A stretch of DNA of 64,000 bases from XYD12-FULL-36-8 sp964613805 (GTDB lineage: Bacteria; Bacteroidota; Ignavibacteria; Ignavibacteriales; Ignavibacteriaceae). This document shows positions 33,281-42,530 of this stretch, one piece after another. Under the pieces are notes generated by a model. That model was not told where the DNA came from. It saw only the letters and a program-made list of their open reading frames with translations, and ran no database searches. Every line of letters starts with the position of its first letter. Positions within the stretch are counted from its first letter, which is position 1. The position numbers and the translations under genes are program-made. Where the stretch lies: assembly GCA_964613805.1 (NCBI GenBank), contig CAZTJF010000008.1, positions 1 to 64,000 on the forward strand. The letters run 5' to 3'.

Positions 33281-33940
33281 TTGGACGGGATTTCTCAAGT
33301 AAAATATATAGCAATCGAAGGCGTTATAGGGGCAGGTAAAACTTCACTGGCAAAGAAGGTGAAGGACAAACTTGGTGCGCAGCTAATTGTAGAACAATTT
33401 GAGGTGAATCCATTCCTCGAAAATTTTTACCTGGATCGAAAGCGATACGCATTTCAAACACAAATGTTTTTTCTTGTGAACAGGTTTAAGCAGCAGCAGG
33501 AACTTAATCAAGAGAATTTATTTACCGAACATCTCGTGTGTGATTACCTATTCGAAAAAGATAGAATTTTTGCTTATCTAAATTTAAGCGGGGAAGAGCT
33601 AAAACTGTATGAATCGTTGTTTCCTTTGCTTGCTCGAAGTTTGCGAAAACCGGATCTGGTCGTATATCTGCAGTCTGCTGTTGATAGACTGATGTACAAT
33701 ATCAAAAAGCGTGGAAGAAAAATTGAGAGAAACATAACACGCAGCTATATCGAAGAATTGAGCGACGCTTATAATCATTTCTTTTTCAGATATAATACCA
33801 CTCCATTGCTGATAGTTAACTCAACTGATATTGATTTTGTGAATAGTGAGCAGGATTTTGAAGAATTGTTCCGGCAAATTCTGCGTGAAGATAGAACTCT
33901 TGTGGAATATTTTCAGCCAGAAACGAAGAGATTGCCATGA
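33281..33940 (+). CDS. Deoxynucleoside kinase
   Basis: This 219-residue protein has the P-loop IEGVIGAGKTSLAKK, the family motif CDYLFEKDRIFAYLNL with the Asp-Arg pair, and the arginine-rich lid KKRGRKIERNI. It phosphorylates deoxynucleosides in the salvage of DNA precursors; the base specificity is not readable. It starts at TTG, 17 bases after folK, behind GGAGAAAAT. A folK-deoxynucleoside kinase pairing recurs in Bacteroidota. It overlaps the small membrane protein after it by four bases. Confidence 0.92.
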   Translation: MDGISQVKYIAIEGVIGAGKTSLAKKVKDKLGAQLIVEQFEVNPFLENFYLDRKRYAFQTQMFFLVNRFKQQQELNQENLFTEHLVCDYLFEKDRIFAYLNLSGEELKLYESLFPLLARSLRKPDLVVYLQSAVDRLMYNIKKRGRKIERNITRSYIEELSDAYNHFFFRYNTTPLLIVNSTDIDFVNSEQDFEELFRQILREDRTLVEYFQPETKRLP

Positions 33941-34137
33941 TGAGACTTTTGATCTATGCGATTTTATTTTACATTATTTGGAAATTCATTAGAGTATTTA
34001 TAAAGTATTTAAGCACATCTCGTAAGGAAAATCCTGATATCAATAGTGGCAGGGAAGGACAGGCAAAATATAAAAACATTGAGGATGCTAAGTACACGGA
34101 GATTAATGATGAAGATAAGGGAAAAGATAAAGATTAA
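33937..34137 (+). CDS. Small single-pass membrane protein, DUF4834-like
   Basis: The 66 residues consist of one N-terminal membrane segment (LLIYAILFYIIWKFIRVFI) and a short charged tail ending EDKGKDKD. This matches the small DUF4834-type proteins that follow deoxynucleoside kinases in Bacteroidota. The ATG overlaps the kinase stop by four bases. Function is unknown. Confidence 0.7.
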   Translation: MMRLLIYAILFYIIWKFIRVFIKYLSTSRKENPDINSGREGQAKYKNIEDAKYTEINDEDKGKDKD

Positions 34138-34156
34138 GATATAGAGCGTTTGATGA

Positions 34157-35242
34157 ATGTCAGATAAATATTTTTATACAAATTTTATACATACCATTCT
34201 AAAAAAGTTTCTTTCCCTAAGCGAAACTAAAATTACTCCGCTAACAAATCCAAAGAATATTTTAATTATCAGGCAGCATAATCAGCTCGGCGATTTACTT
34301 GCAAGTGTTTCGCTTTTCCGCGCGATTAAAGAAAAATATCCCCAAAGTAAAGCCACTTTGATTGTAAGTCCCGTTAATTATAGCGGATTAATAAAGAATA
34401 AGTTTATTGATGTTCCTTTCATTTTCGATAAGAAAAAATTATTACTGCCGACTTATCTCTTTAAACTCTATAAAATTCTAAGAAAAGAATATGATGCAGC
34501 AATTGTTCCTGTTACCGTCTCAATTTCCTTTACCAGCAATATACTTTGTCGTTTCTCTAATTCTAAAATCAAAATAGGACCACGAAGTCTGGATGGAAAG
34601 CAAAATGAAAGTGCCTATCTGTTTAATAACCTCGTAAATATTGATTGGCGAAACTTCCCGGACTCAAATGTATCCGAAAGGATTTTAGATATTGTTCGTC
34701 CATTTGGAATAGATACCAATAATTTTCATTCAGAAATCAGTTATGACGAAAGAGATGTTGAATCAGCAAATAAATTTTTAAAGGAAATGAATGTCGCCTC
34801 CAAAGATATTCTAATTGGTTTTCATTGCGGAGCAGGAAAGAAGCAGAACCGCTGGTCGTTATTAAAATATGTTGAATTAATGCAATTGCTCAAAAACGAT
34901 TTTAATGCTAAAATGTATTTGACTGGAAGCGACGCGGATGAAGAGGAAATAAGTTACATTCTGAAACATGTACCATATGCGCTGGGTTTATTTCTCAACA
35001 AGCCAATTCCGGAAGTTGCGGCTCTAATTTCCAAATCTTCTCTCTTCATCTCAAATGACACGGGAATTATGCACGTTGCCGGAACAACGAACACTCCGCA
35101 AATTTCTATTTTCGGACCGACAAATCCCTTAAACTGGGCACCGATTGGTGTGAATAAATATTACATCCGCAAATCTGATTTGATTGATGACGTTACGCTT
35201 GAAGATGTTTACGGTTTGTGTAAAAGTGTCTTAAAAAAATAA
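34157..35242 (+). CDS. Glycosyltransferase family 9 (heptosyltransferase-like)
   Basis: The 361 residues show the GT9 layout of two Rossmann halves: NILIIRQHNQLGDLLASVSLFRAIKEKYP at the N-terminus and SNDTGIMHVAGTTNTPQISIFGPTNPLNWAP in the nucleotide-sugar site. GT9 enzymes add heptose to lipopolysaccharide core at the inner face of the membrane. No other lipopolysaccharide genes are nearby, so the acceptor is unknown. Confidence 0.9.
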   Translation: MSDKYFYTNFIHTILKKFLSLSETKITPLTNPKNILIIRQHNQLGDLLASVSLFRAIKEKYPQSKATLIVSPVNYSGLIKNKFIDVPFIFDKKKLLLPTYLFKLYKILRKEYDAAIVPVTVSISFTSNILCRFSNSKIKIGPRSLDGKQNESAYLFNNLVNIDWRNFPDSNVSERILDIVRPFGIDTNNFHSEISYDERDVESANKFLKEMNVASKDILIGFHCGAGKKQNRWSLLKYVELMQLLKNDFNAKMYLTGSDADEEEISYILKHVPYALGLFLNKPIPEVAALISKSSLFISNDTGIMHVAGTTNTPQISIFGPTNPLNWAPIGVNKYYIRKSDLIDDVTLEDVYGLCKSVLKK

Positions 35243-35346
35243 AATAAGCCGTACCAAAACTTTAATTATCTCATTGCCTCTGTCTTTGGAACACTCTCAA
35301 CAAACCAACTTTCTAATTATATTTGCTACATAATTTATGAGAACGA

Positions 35347-37140
35347 ATGAACAACATCCGTAATTTTTGCATAATTGCTCACATTGATCATGGTAAATCA
35401 ACCATTGCCGATTGTTTGCTTGAAAGAACCGGTGCTGTTAGTGCTCGTGAAGCTAAATCTCAAGTATTAGATGATCTTGAACTTGAACGTGAACGCGGTA
35501 TTACGATAAAATCCCACGCCATTCAAATGCATTATCAAACAAAGGATAAGAACACCTACACCTTAAACTTGATTGACACGCCGGGACACGTTGATTTTAC
35601 CTATGAGGTTTCCCGTTCATTAGCCGCTTGCGAAGGTGCTTTGCTTATTGTTGACGCAGCTCAAGGTGTTGAAGCACAAACTATAAGTAATTTGTTTCTT
35701 GCTATTGATGCCGGATTAGAAATAATTCCAGTTATTAATAAAATAGATCTTCCAAGCGCCGAAGTTGAAAAAGTTAAAGGACAAATAATTGATCTAATAG
35801 GATGTCAGGACAAAGACATTTTACTCGCAAGTGCTAAAGCTAAGATTGGTATTGAAGAAATTCTTGAAGCAGTGGTGCAGAAAATTCCACCGCCCAAAGG
35901 CGATCCTAATGCTCCATTGCAGGCATTGATATTCGATTCAATTTTTGATTCTTATCGCGGAGCTATCGCTTACATCCGCGTTTTTAACGGAACGCTCAAA
36001 GTAAAAGATAAAATAAAGTTCTTCGTAATTCATGGAGAATTTGAAGCTGAAGAAGTCGGTGTACTTGGTTTAACGAAGATCAAAACAACTGAATTGGAAG
36101 CTGGTAATGTGGGTTATCTAATTGCCGGCAGCAAAGATGTTCATGATACAAAAGTCGGTGATACTGTTACACACGTAAAAAATGGTGCAAGTGAACCGCT
36201 GCCCGGTTATAAAATTGTTAAACCAATGGTTTACAGTGGGCTTTACCCAACAGATTCCGATGAGTTTGAAAATCTTCGTGATGCACTTGAAAAATTTCGG
36301 TTGAATGATTCTGCATTAGTTTATCAACCGGAAACTTCAGCAGCATTAGGATTTGGTTTTAGATGCGGGTTTCTCGGAATGCTCCACATGGAAATTGTGC
36401 AGGAAAGATTGTTAAGAGAATATGGTCAGTCAATCATTACCACGCTTCCCAATGTTGAGTATTATGTTTATAAAAAAAATGGAGAGAAGATAGTTGTAGA
36501 TAACCCGGCTGAAATGCCTGCAGTTGGGGATATAGATCATGTTGACGAGCCGTATGTAAAATCGCAGATTATTTGTCCAAGTGAGTATGTAGGTAATATC
36601 ATGAAGCTTGCAATGGATAAACGAGGAATTTACAAAAACACTACTTACATTGACCCAACAAGAGCTGATCTTCAGTATGAGTTTCCGCTTGCAGAAATAA
36701 TTTTTGACTTTTACGATAAGCTTAAGTCAATGTCTCGCGGTTATGCATCCTTGGATTATGAATACACAGATTATAAAGAATCCGAATTGGCAAAGCTTGA
36801 TATACTTCTGAATGGCGAACCCGTTGATGCTCTCTCAATGATAGTCCATAGAGATAAAGCTTATGATTGGGGAAGAAAAGTTTGTTCAAAACTGAAAGAC
36901 TTAATACCACGTCAAATGTTTGAAATAAATATACAGGCAGCTATTGGTTCAAAAGTTATTTCTAAATCAGTAGTAAAGGCGCTTAGAAAAAATGTGCTCG
37001 CCAAATGTTATGGCGGTGACATTACTCGTAAAAGAAAGCTCCTCGAAAAGCAAAAAGAGGGCAAGAAGAGAATGAAGCAAGTCGGGAATGTTGAAATCCC
37101 ACAAGAAGCATTTCTTGCAGTTCTTCAAATTGATGAGTAA
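35347..37140 (+). CDS. lepA: Elongation factor 4 (LepA)
   Basis: At 597 residues the protein has standard LepA length and motifs. The GTPase domain has IAHIDHGKSTIADCLL, the switch ERERGITIKSHA, DTPGHVDF and NKIDLPSA. The LepA C-terminal domain includes RKRKLLEKQKEGKKRMK. LepA is a ribosome-associated GTPase linked to initiation and ribosome maturation. It is followed after eight bases by signal peptidase I, the classic lepA-lepB pair. Confidence 0.98.
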   Translation: MNNIRNFCIIAHIDHGKSTIADCLLERTGAVSAREAKSQVLDDLELERERGITIKSHAIQMHYQTKDKNTYTLNLIDTPGHVDFTYEVSRSLAACEGALLIVDAAQGVEAQTISNLFLAIDAGLEIIPVINKIDLPSAEVEKVKGQIIDLIGCQDKDILLASAKAKIGIEEILEAVVQKIPPPKGDPNAPLQALIFDSIFDSYRGAIAYIRVFNGTLKVKDKIKFFVIHGEFEAEEVGVLGLTKIKTTELEAGNVGYLIAGSKDVHDTKVGDTVTHVKNGASEPLPGYKIVKPMVYSGLYPTDSDEFENLRDALEKFRLNDSALVYQPETSAALGFGFRCGFLGMLHMEIVQERLLREYGQSIITTLPNVEYYVYKKNGEKIVVDNPAEMPAVGDIDHVDEPYVKSQIICPSEYVGNIMKLAMDKRGIYKNTTYIDPTRADLQYEFPLAEIIFDFYDKLKSMSRGYASLDYEYTDYKESELAKLDILLNGEPVDALSMIVHRDKAYDWGRKVCSKLKDLIPRQMFEINIQAAIGSKVISKSVVKALRKNVLAKCYGGDITRKRKLLEKQKEGKKRMKQVGNVEIPQEAFLAVLQIDE

Positions 37141-37148
37141 GGTCAAGA

Positions 37149-38072
37149 TTGATTGATCTAAGTTCTGAAAATATTACCGAATCCACAAACCATACCAGAA
37201 AACCCAGTCAATTAAAATATAAGTTAACCCGGCTTATTTTTCTTTTACTTCTAACTTTTTGTTTAGCAATTTTAATAAAAGCTTTTTTTCTGGAAGCATT
37301 CAAAATTCCCACAAACTCTATGGCAGATACGATCCTTTCAGGGGATTTCGTTCTTGTTAATAAATTTACTTATGGTATCCAAACCCCTGCTGCTATGCCC
37401 CTAACAAATATTCAATTACCAAGATTGAAACTTGTTTCTTTTAAGGAACCGCAACGCAATGATGTAATTGTTTTTCAATTTCCAGGTGAGCAATATGAAG
37501 TGAGTCCATCAAATGATATAACGATTGTTAAACGGCTGATAGGGCTGCCTGGTGATAACGTTTGGATAATTGATAAAGAAATTATTGTGAATAATTCTCG
37601 CCTAAAATATCCGGTAAAAGCCATAATTGAAAAGAAAAACGCTCGTGAATATGGAATGGTAGATGCGAACATTTTCCCCAAAGGGAAAAATTGGAACAAG
37701 GATTATTATGGACCCATTGTCGTTCCTAAAAAGGGAATGAAGATTGAAATTACTCCTCAAAATATTTGGGAATGGGAAACGACAATTAATCGTGAGTTTG
37801 GGAAAAAAGCTGTAAGTGTAGAAGGCAGCGTTGTAATGATCAACAGTAAACCATCACGTGAATATACTTTTACAAAAAATCATTATTTTGTTTTAGGCGA
37901 TAACAGAGATAGGAGTTCGGATAGTAGATATTGGGGTTATGTATCGGAAGATATGATTATTGGGCGGGCAGAATATATATATTGGTCAGTAAAATCCACA
38001 TTTGATTTTTGGAAAGTAACTGAAATATTTAGTTCGATTAGATTTGATCGCATTCTCAGAAAAGTTGAATAA
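37149..38072 (+). CDS. lepB: Signal peptidase I
   Basis: The 307-residue protein begins at TTG, has a membrane segment at about residues 26-46, then the catalytic serine in IPTNSMADT (Ser57) and the general-base lysine in VKRLIGLPGD (Lys128). The box GDNRDRSSDSRYWG is typical. It cleaves signal peptides on the outer face of the inner membrane. A longer insert between boxes C and D is in the normal range for this group. The next gene, starting five bases later, encodes an exported protease that needs this enzyme. Confidence 0.96.
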   Translation: MIDLSSENITESTNHTRKPSQLKYKLTRLIFLLLLTFCLAILIKAFFLEAFKIPTNSMADTILSGDFVLVNKFTYGIQTPAAMPLTNIQLPRLKLVSFKEPQRNDVIVFQFPGEQYEVSPSNDITIVKRLIGLPGDNVWIIDKEIIVNNSRLKYPVKAIIEKKNAREYGMVDANIFPKGKNWNKDYYGPIVVPKKGMKIEITPQNIWEWETTINREFGKKAVSVEGSVVMINSKPSREYTFTKNHYFVLGDNRDRSSDSRYWGYVSEDMIIGRAEYIYWSVKSTFDFWKVTEIFSSIRFDRILRKVE

Positions 38073-38077
38073 ATAAA

Positions 38078-40159
38078 ATGATTAAATATTTTTATAAAAA
38101 AATATTAATTGAAAAATATTGCTCTAATAGCCCTTCCCTTTGGCCTGCCACCATCCTTGACTTTTGCCACAGGTGGGAAGGGTTGGGATTGGTTTTTATC
38201 TTTTGCTTCTTTATTTCATCATCAATCGCCCAAAATAAATATTACATTTACTTCAAAGATAAAGGAATTACGCAGAATCAAACACTAAATAAATTTAGTA
38301 TAGAGTATCAGAAAGCATTAGAGAGCTTAAGTGACAGAAGCATTGAACGACGTAAGAAGACAATGGGTGAGGATAATATAATCACTTATGATGATTTACC
38401 AGTTAAAAAGGACTATGTTGATTTTATATTTTCGCAAGGAATTATAATTGAAAATGAGTTAACATGGTTCAATTCAGTTACTGCTTATTTAAATAACGAT
38501 CAATTAAACACTCTTAAACAATTGTCCTTTGTGGATAGAATTGAACCTATTCGAGTTTTCAAATTCAAACGAGAAGAAATCATTTCAACTGAAAATTTGA
38601 TAAAACCCGCATCCAGTCAGGATCAAATAAATTACGGCATGTCATTTACCCAATTAAATCTTTCGGATATTCCAATAGTTCATCAGAGGGGAATTACTGG
38701 AAGTGGAATCATCATAGGCATTTTAGATACAGGATTTAAATGGAGAGGACACGAATCACTTATCAGCACTAAAGTTATAAGTGAGTACGATTTTATTTTC
38801 AAAGATTCAATTACTGCGGATCAGTCCGGAGATTTACCAGGACAGCATAACCACGGTACTGCAGTATTTTCAGTGATTGGTGGTTATAAGGATAGTACAC
38901 TTGTTGGCGTCGCTTTCAATTCATCATTTTTATTAGCTAAAACTGAGGACATAAGAAGTGAAACTCATGTTGAAGAAGATAATTATGCCGCTGCTTTAAT
39001 CTGGATGGAGTCGTTAGGAGTTGATATAACTACAAGTTCACTCGGATATAATGAATTTGACGACTCAGTTTTCTCCTATAAATATTCTGACATGGATGGC
39101 AAAACTACTATTGTTACCAAAGCGGCAGAACTAGCGTTTCAACGCGGAGTGGTGACGATAACAGCAGCAGGCAATGAAGGTAACAATTCGTGGAAGTATA
39201 TTATTGCGCCCGCAGATGGTTTTAATACAATTGCTGTAGGTGCAGTTGGGTCAAACAATGTGATAGCAAGTTTTAGCTCACGAGGACCAACTTTTGATGG
39301 AAGAATAAAACCTGAAAATACTGCACAAGGTGTTGCGGTTTATAGTGCATCAACGTCTGGTTTTAATATTTATGGGTATGCAAATGGAACCTCTTTAGCA
39401 ACACCTATTGCTGCAGGTGTCGCATCACTTTTACTTTCAGCTCATCCGTATTTAATAAATACTCAGGTGAGGAATATTTTGATTGAGACGGCGGATAATT
39501 CATCATCGCCGAATAATGAAAGGGGATACGGTTTAATTTCTGCAAAGAGAGCAATTTCCTTTCCAAATCTTGAGGAGGTCAACAGTCGCTACAAATTGCA
39601 CAAACTATTTTTCAATGAAGGTGGAATTGATCTAAGCAGTGTTAAACTTAATTATTCCACAAATGGAAAAGATTTTTTGTCTCAAACGATGACCTTCGAC
39701 GGCTCTAAAAAATTTATAAGTGATTTTCCATTGCTTACTAACGGACAGACTGTTGATCTATATTTTACTTTTAAAGACAGTCTAGGTAATGAACAGAAAG
39801 AACCAAGCGACAATACTACTTATAAGTTTAAATATGGTGAATTAAATGTTTATCATAATTTGAGCATTCCTGTGCCTTATGATTACGGAACATTGAGTCA
39901 GAATTATCCCAATCCTTTTAATAATAAGACAACAATAAAGTTTAAAGCAACAGCAAGCGAACCAGCAGAGATAATTATAATTGATGCAATTGGTCAAAAA
40001 GTGAAGAAGTTATTTAAAGGATTGACAAATGCCGGTGAAAATTCTGTGCAATGGGATGGATTTACTGATTCAGGTATCGCTGCTTCAAGCGGTGTTTATT
40101 TGTACATCTTAAAAATTGGCGGAAAAGAGTACGGTAAGAAGATGATATTGCTGAAATGA
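38078..40159 (+). CDS. Secreted subtilisin-like (S8) protease with C-terminal sorting domain
   Basis: The triad residues are Asp217 (IGILDTGF), His259 (GQHNHGTAV) and Ser439 (NGTSLATPIAAG). A prodomain covers about 55-180. The last ~85 residues start with QNYPNPFNNKTTIKF and form the type IX-style sorting domain. The N-terminus is odd: a charged stretch MIKYFYKKILIEK, then about 20 residues encoded by a palindromic repeat (Ser16-Gly35), then the hydrophobic signal core LVFIFCFFISSSIAQ. In-frame TTG codons at 38183 and 38189, just after GGTGGGAAGGG, could be alternative starts giving a shorter signal peptide. Its target is unknown. Confidence 0.9.
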   Translation: MIKYFYKKILIEKYCSNSPSLWPATILDFCHRWEGLGLVFIFCFFISSSIAQNKYYIYFKDKGITQNQTLNKFSIEYQKALESLSDRSIERRKKTMGEDNIITYDDLPVKKDYVDFIFSQGIIIENELTWFNSVTAYLNNDQLNTLKQLSFVDRIEPIRVFKFKREEIISTENLIKPASSQDQINYGMSFTQLNLSDIPIVHQRGITGSGIIIGILDTGFKWRGHESLISTKVISEYDFIFKDSITADQSGDLPGQHNHGTAVFSVIGGYKDSTLVGVAFNSSFLLAKTEDIRSETHVEEDNYAAALIWMESLGVDITTSSLGYNEFDDSVFSYKYSDMDGKTTIVTKAAELAFQRGVVTITAAGNEGNNSWKYIIAPADGFNTIAVGAVGSNNVIASFSSRGPTFDGRIKPENTAQGVAVYSASTSGFNIYGYANGTSLATPIAAGVASLLLSAHPYLINTQVRNILIETADNSSSPNNERGYGLISAKRAISFPNLEEVNSRYKLHKLFFNEGGIDLSSVKLNYSTNGKDFLSQTMTFDGSKKFISDFPLLTNGQTVDLYFTFKDSLGNEQKEPSDNTTYKFKYGELNVYHNLSIPVPYDYGTLSQNYPNPFNNKTTIKFKATASEPAEIIIIDAIGQKVKKLFKGLTNAGENSVQWDGFTDSGIAASSGVYLYILKIGGKEYGKKMILLK
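38129..38189 (+). repeat. Palindromic repeat within the subtilase coding frame
   Basis: AGCCCTTCCCTT (38129-38140) and the core GGGAAGGGTTGGGAT (38175-38189) form the arms of a repeat. The core is identical in reverse at 51967-51981 and 14 of its bases recur at 45448-45461. Between the arms lies 34 bp of extra sequence containing GCCTGCCACCAT. The element is read in frame as residues 18-38. Confidence 0.7.
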
Positions 40160-40208
40160 AAATTGATTTGATATTTTTAATTGTAAAAATTATACATCAA
40201 GATTTAGT

Positions 40209-40850
40209 ATGAGTAAAATTTTATTTCCCTCACAGAAAGTGTACCTGCAAAAATTTACCAGAGAAGAGGATTCTCTCATTCTTGAAATGGAAAAATTTGC
40301 ACATGAAAAAAAGATTCCAATTCTGTATCCGGATTCAGCTTCATTTCTTGAGCAGATGATTCTTATTACTCGACCGAGACGAATTCTTGAAATAGGAACT
40401 GCTATTGCATATTCATCAATAAGAATGGCAAGATGCTTAAAGAAAAAAGGAATGGTTCATACCATTGAGAAAAGTGAACCCAATATTAAATTGGCAAGCG
40501 ATTTCATCAAACGATCCGGTTATGAAGATAAAATTAAAATTATTTCCGGTGACGCTCTTAATATTCTTCCGGCTCTAAACAAAAAATATGATTTTATCTT
40601 TTTAGATGCCGATAAAGAAGATTATGACAAACTTTTTGAGTACAGTATGATTCTCCTTAAAAAAGGAGGAATAATTTTTATAGATAATCTTCTCTGGCAT
40701 GGATATGCTGCTTCAAAGGAAGTTCCAAAAGAATATAAAACCTCAACAAAACTGATTAGAGAGTTCAATAAATTATTTACGTCGCAGGCAAATCTCAAAA
40801 CTTCCATTCTTCCAATCGGAGATGGAATTGGCTTAGGAATAAAAATATAG
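40209..40850 (+). CDS. O-methyltransferase (family 3, SAM-dependent)
   Basis: This 213-residue class I methyltransferase shows ILEIGTAIAYSSIRMARCL (SAM site), VHTIEKSEPNIKLA, YDFIFLDADKEDYDKLFEYSMILLKKGGIIFIDNLLWHGYAA (metal-binding DxDKxxY motif). It resembles catechol/caffeoyl-CoA-type and TrmR-like tRNA methyltransferases. The IEIGTAIGYS-type first motif is near that of TrmR (YrrM), which methylates uridine 34 in tRNA, so a tRNA role is possible. It is followed nine bases later by an unknown gene. Confidence 0.88.
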   Translation: MSKILFPSQKVYLQKFTREEDSLILEMEKFAHEKKIPILYPDSASFLEQMILITRPRRILEIGTAIAYSSIRMARCLKKKGMVHTIEKSEPNIKLASDFIKRSGYEDKIKIISGDALNILPALNKKYDFIFLDADKEDYDKLFEYSMILLKKGGIIFIDNLLWHGYAASKEVPKEYKTSTKLIREFNKLFTSQANLKTSILPIGDGIGLGIKI

Positions 40851-40858
40851 AGTTTAAA

Positions 40859-41299
40859 ATGATTAAAAAACTTAATATTAATGGTAATGATTTTATTAAT
40901 GAAGTTGAAAAATTTTCAAAACGTTCATTAAATCGAAAAGCAGAAATGATTTCTATTTATTCTGCAGCCATTGATTCAAATCAAGTGAATGTATTTCGGG
41001 ATTTATGTTTTACAGCTAAATATTTACTCGGTACAATGCGTGTAATAAAAGAAGGTGGAAATAATCCGCAAGTAAGCAGTCTTGACCATGTAAAAAAAGA
41101 CTTCTCTGAAAATATTATAAAAGCGACAAATCAAATACGACAAATCATTCATGACTCCGATGAACCACTCAAAAAATATTTTGAAGAGGATTTTTTTGAG
41201 AAATCACATTCGGGTTTAACAAACTTAAACGAATTATTCGCTGATCTTGAATGTACGAAGTTGTATTTGAATTATCTCAAACACAATAGGTCAAAATAA
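40859..41299 (+). CDS. Protein of unknown function, helical
   Basis: I do not recognise this 146-residue protein. It is rich in charged and helix-forming residues, with no signal peptide or membrane segment, and is probably cytoplasmic. Segments such as NVFRDLCFTAKYLLGTMRVI and FSENIIKATNQIRQIIH suggest a bundle of four or five helices. It starts eight bases after the O-methyltransferase and is probably in the same transcript. It ends facing the MarR gene with only 26 bases between. Confidence 0.6.
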   Translation: MIKKLNINGNDFINEVEKFSKRSLNRKAEMISIYSAAIDSNQVNVFRDLCFTAKYLLGTMRVIKEGGNNPQVSSLDHVKKDFSENIIKATNQIRQIIHDSDEPLKKYFEEDFFEKSHSGLTNLNELFADLECTKLYLNYLKHNRSK

Positions 41300-41325
41300 A
41301 TTTATTAGAAATATTAACAATAAAA

Positions 41326-41778
41326 TTACTTTGCCAGCCACTTTTCCATTGCACTTAATAAATTTGTCATGGCACCAATTAAAGGTTTGTGATCGGGTTC
41401 TTCAATATGGTTTAACAGCGCCTTATGAATGTTAACGTATGCATTGTCCAATTTTTGAACAAGCTGCTGACCTTTCTTTGAAAGGCAGACGTTCATATTT
41501 CTGCGGTCAGAGGGATTTATTTCTCGTTCCATATAACCTTTTGCAACCAATCCATCAATTATTCTTGTTAATCTGCTTGCGCTTAAGCTCATTCTCTCAG
41601 CAATAGATTTATTATTAATTATTTCATTCTTGTCGAACAACTTAAGACATCTGAATTCCGATTGAGTCAGTCCGTATTGCTGTGCAAACAATGTTTCTTT
41701 GTGTTGACATGTAGTAAGTAAATTGAAGGTTAGGTGAGCCAGTTGAGCTGCGTTTTTATCGAGCTTCTCTGATTTCAT
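41326..41778 (-). CDS. MarR family transcriptional regulator
   Basis: The 150-residue protein has the MarR winged helix: LTQSEFRCLKLFDKNEIINNKSIAERMSLSASRLTRIIDGLVAKGYMEREINPSDRRNMNVCLSKKGQQLV, with the DRR wing. It usually acts as a dimer repressing its own or neighbouring genes. No cysteine or salicylate-site feature points to a signal. Its own upstream region has the near-palindrome TAGTT-TT-AACTA at 41824-41835. The target set is unknown; YigZ lies upstream on the same strand. Confidence 0.9.
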   Translation of the reverse strand: MKSEKLDKNAAQLAHLTFNLLTTCQHKETLFAQQYGLTQSEFRCLKLFDKNEIINNKSIAERMSLSASRLTRIIDGLVAKGYMEREINPSDRRNMNVCLSKKGQQLVQKLDNAYVNIHKALLNHIEEPDHKPLIGAMTNLLSAMEKWLAK

Positions 41779-41823
41779 AGTATATTTCTCCCAAAGTTTT
41801 AGAAATGCTTAAGTAAATATCGG

Positions 41824-41835
41824 TAGTTTTAACTA
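41824..41835. promoter_or_regulatory. Candidate MarR-type operator
   Basis: TAGTT and AACTA form inverted half-sites around a TT centre, 46 bases upstream of the MarR start. Length and location suit a self-regulatory operator, but a 12-base match in AT-rich DNA can arise by chance. Confidence 0.25.
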
Positions 41836-41858
41836 TCTAAACAATCTATGTTGAACTA

Positions 41859-42479
41859 TTATTTAAACAATATTTTATCCTTAACTGCAATTGATAGGTT
41901 TCCAGCCAATAGTTCTGTGATTTTTTTACTTATACTTTCATAATCATCAACAGGAATTAAGCATTTTATCTTAACTTTTAAATCATAGTTAGTCTCTACA
42001 ATTTTAATATTATTAGAATATAAAAAACCTAAAAGTCTTTCTGATGATGAAATACTTGCCATTAGCTCAGCCATGTAATGTGGCTTCATTGTAATGATTT
42101 CAGCTTTCGATAAAACATCACTCGCAGCATTGTAATAAGCTTTTCCAAGCGGACCAACACCAAGCTTCGTTCCTCCGAAATATCTAATTACAACTAATAG
42201 GCAATCATGGATTTCAAAATGATCAATGGCGTTTAATATTCTAATACCGGCTGTACCCGAAGGTTCTCCAGCATCGGCGAATTTTGATTTTCCTATAATT
42301 AATCGGTAAGCATAACAACGATGCGAAGCATCATAATATTTTTTTTTCAGATCGTTTAATATTTTTTCTACTTCGTTTTCGATACTAACCGGATATGCTT
42401 CGGCAAGAAAAATTGATTTTTTCTCTTTTACTTCACTTTCGTAATGACTTTTTAAAGTCTTATAAGATTGAATTTTCAT
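41859..42479 (-). CDS. YigZ/IMPACT family protein
   Basis: The 206-residue protein has the UPF0029 signature: SRSKFxA-type start region, then AGEPSGTAGIRILNAI and VVIRYFGGTKLGVGPLGKAYYNAA. A C-terminal DUF1949-like domain follows. Bacterial YigZ resembles yeast/mammalian IMPACT, which affects the Gcn2 translation stress pathway; the bacterial role is not settled. It is divergent from uvrA, sharing a 107-base control region. Confidence 0.93.
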   Translation of the reverse strand: MKIQSYKTLKSHYESEVKEKKSIFLAEAYPVSIENEVEKILNDLKKKYYDASHRCYAYRLIIGKSKFADAGEPSGTAGIRILNAIDHFEIHDCLLVVIRYFGGTKLGVGPLGKAYYNAASDVLSKAEIITMKPHYMAELMASISSSERLLGFLYSNNIKIVETNYDLKVKIKCLIPVDDYESISKKITELLAGNLSIAVKDKILFK

Positions 42480-42530
42480 GTAAAATTAAAGTTCTGCACA
42501 AAAAAGTTTAATAATGTACGTTAATATAAA

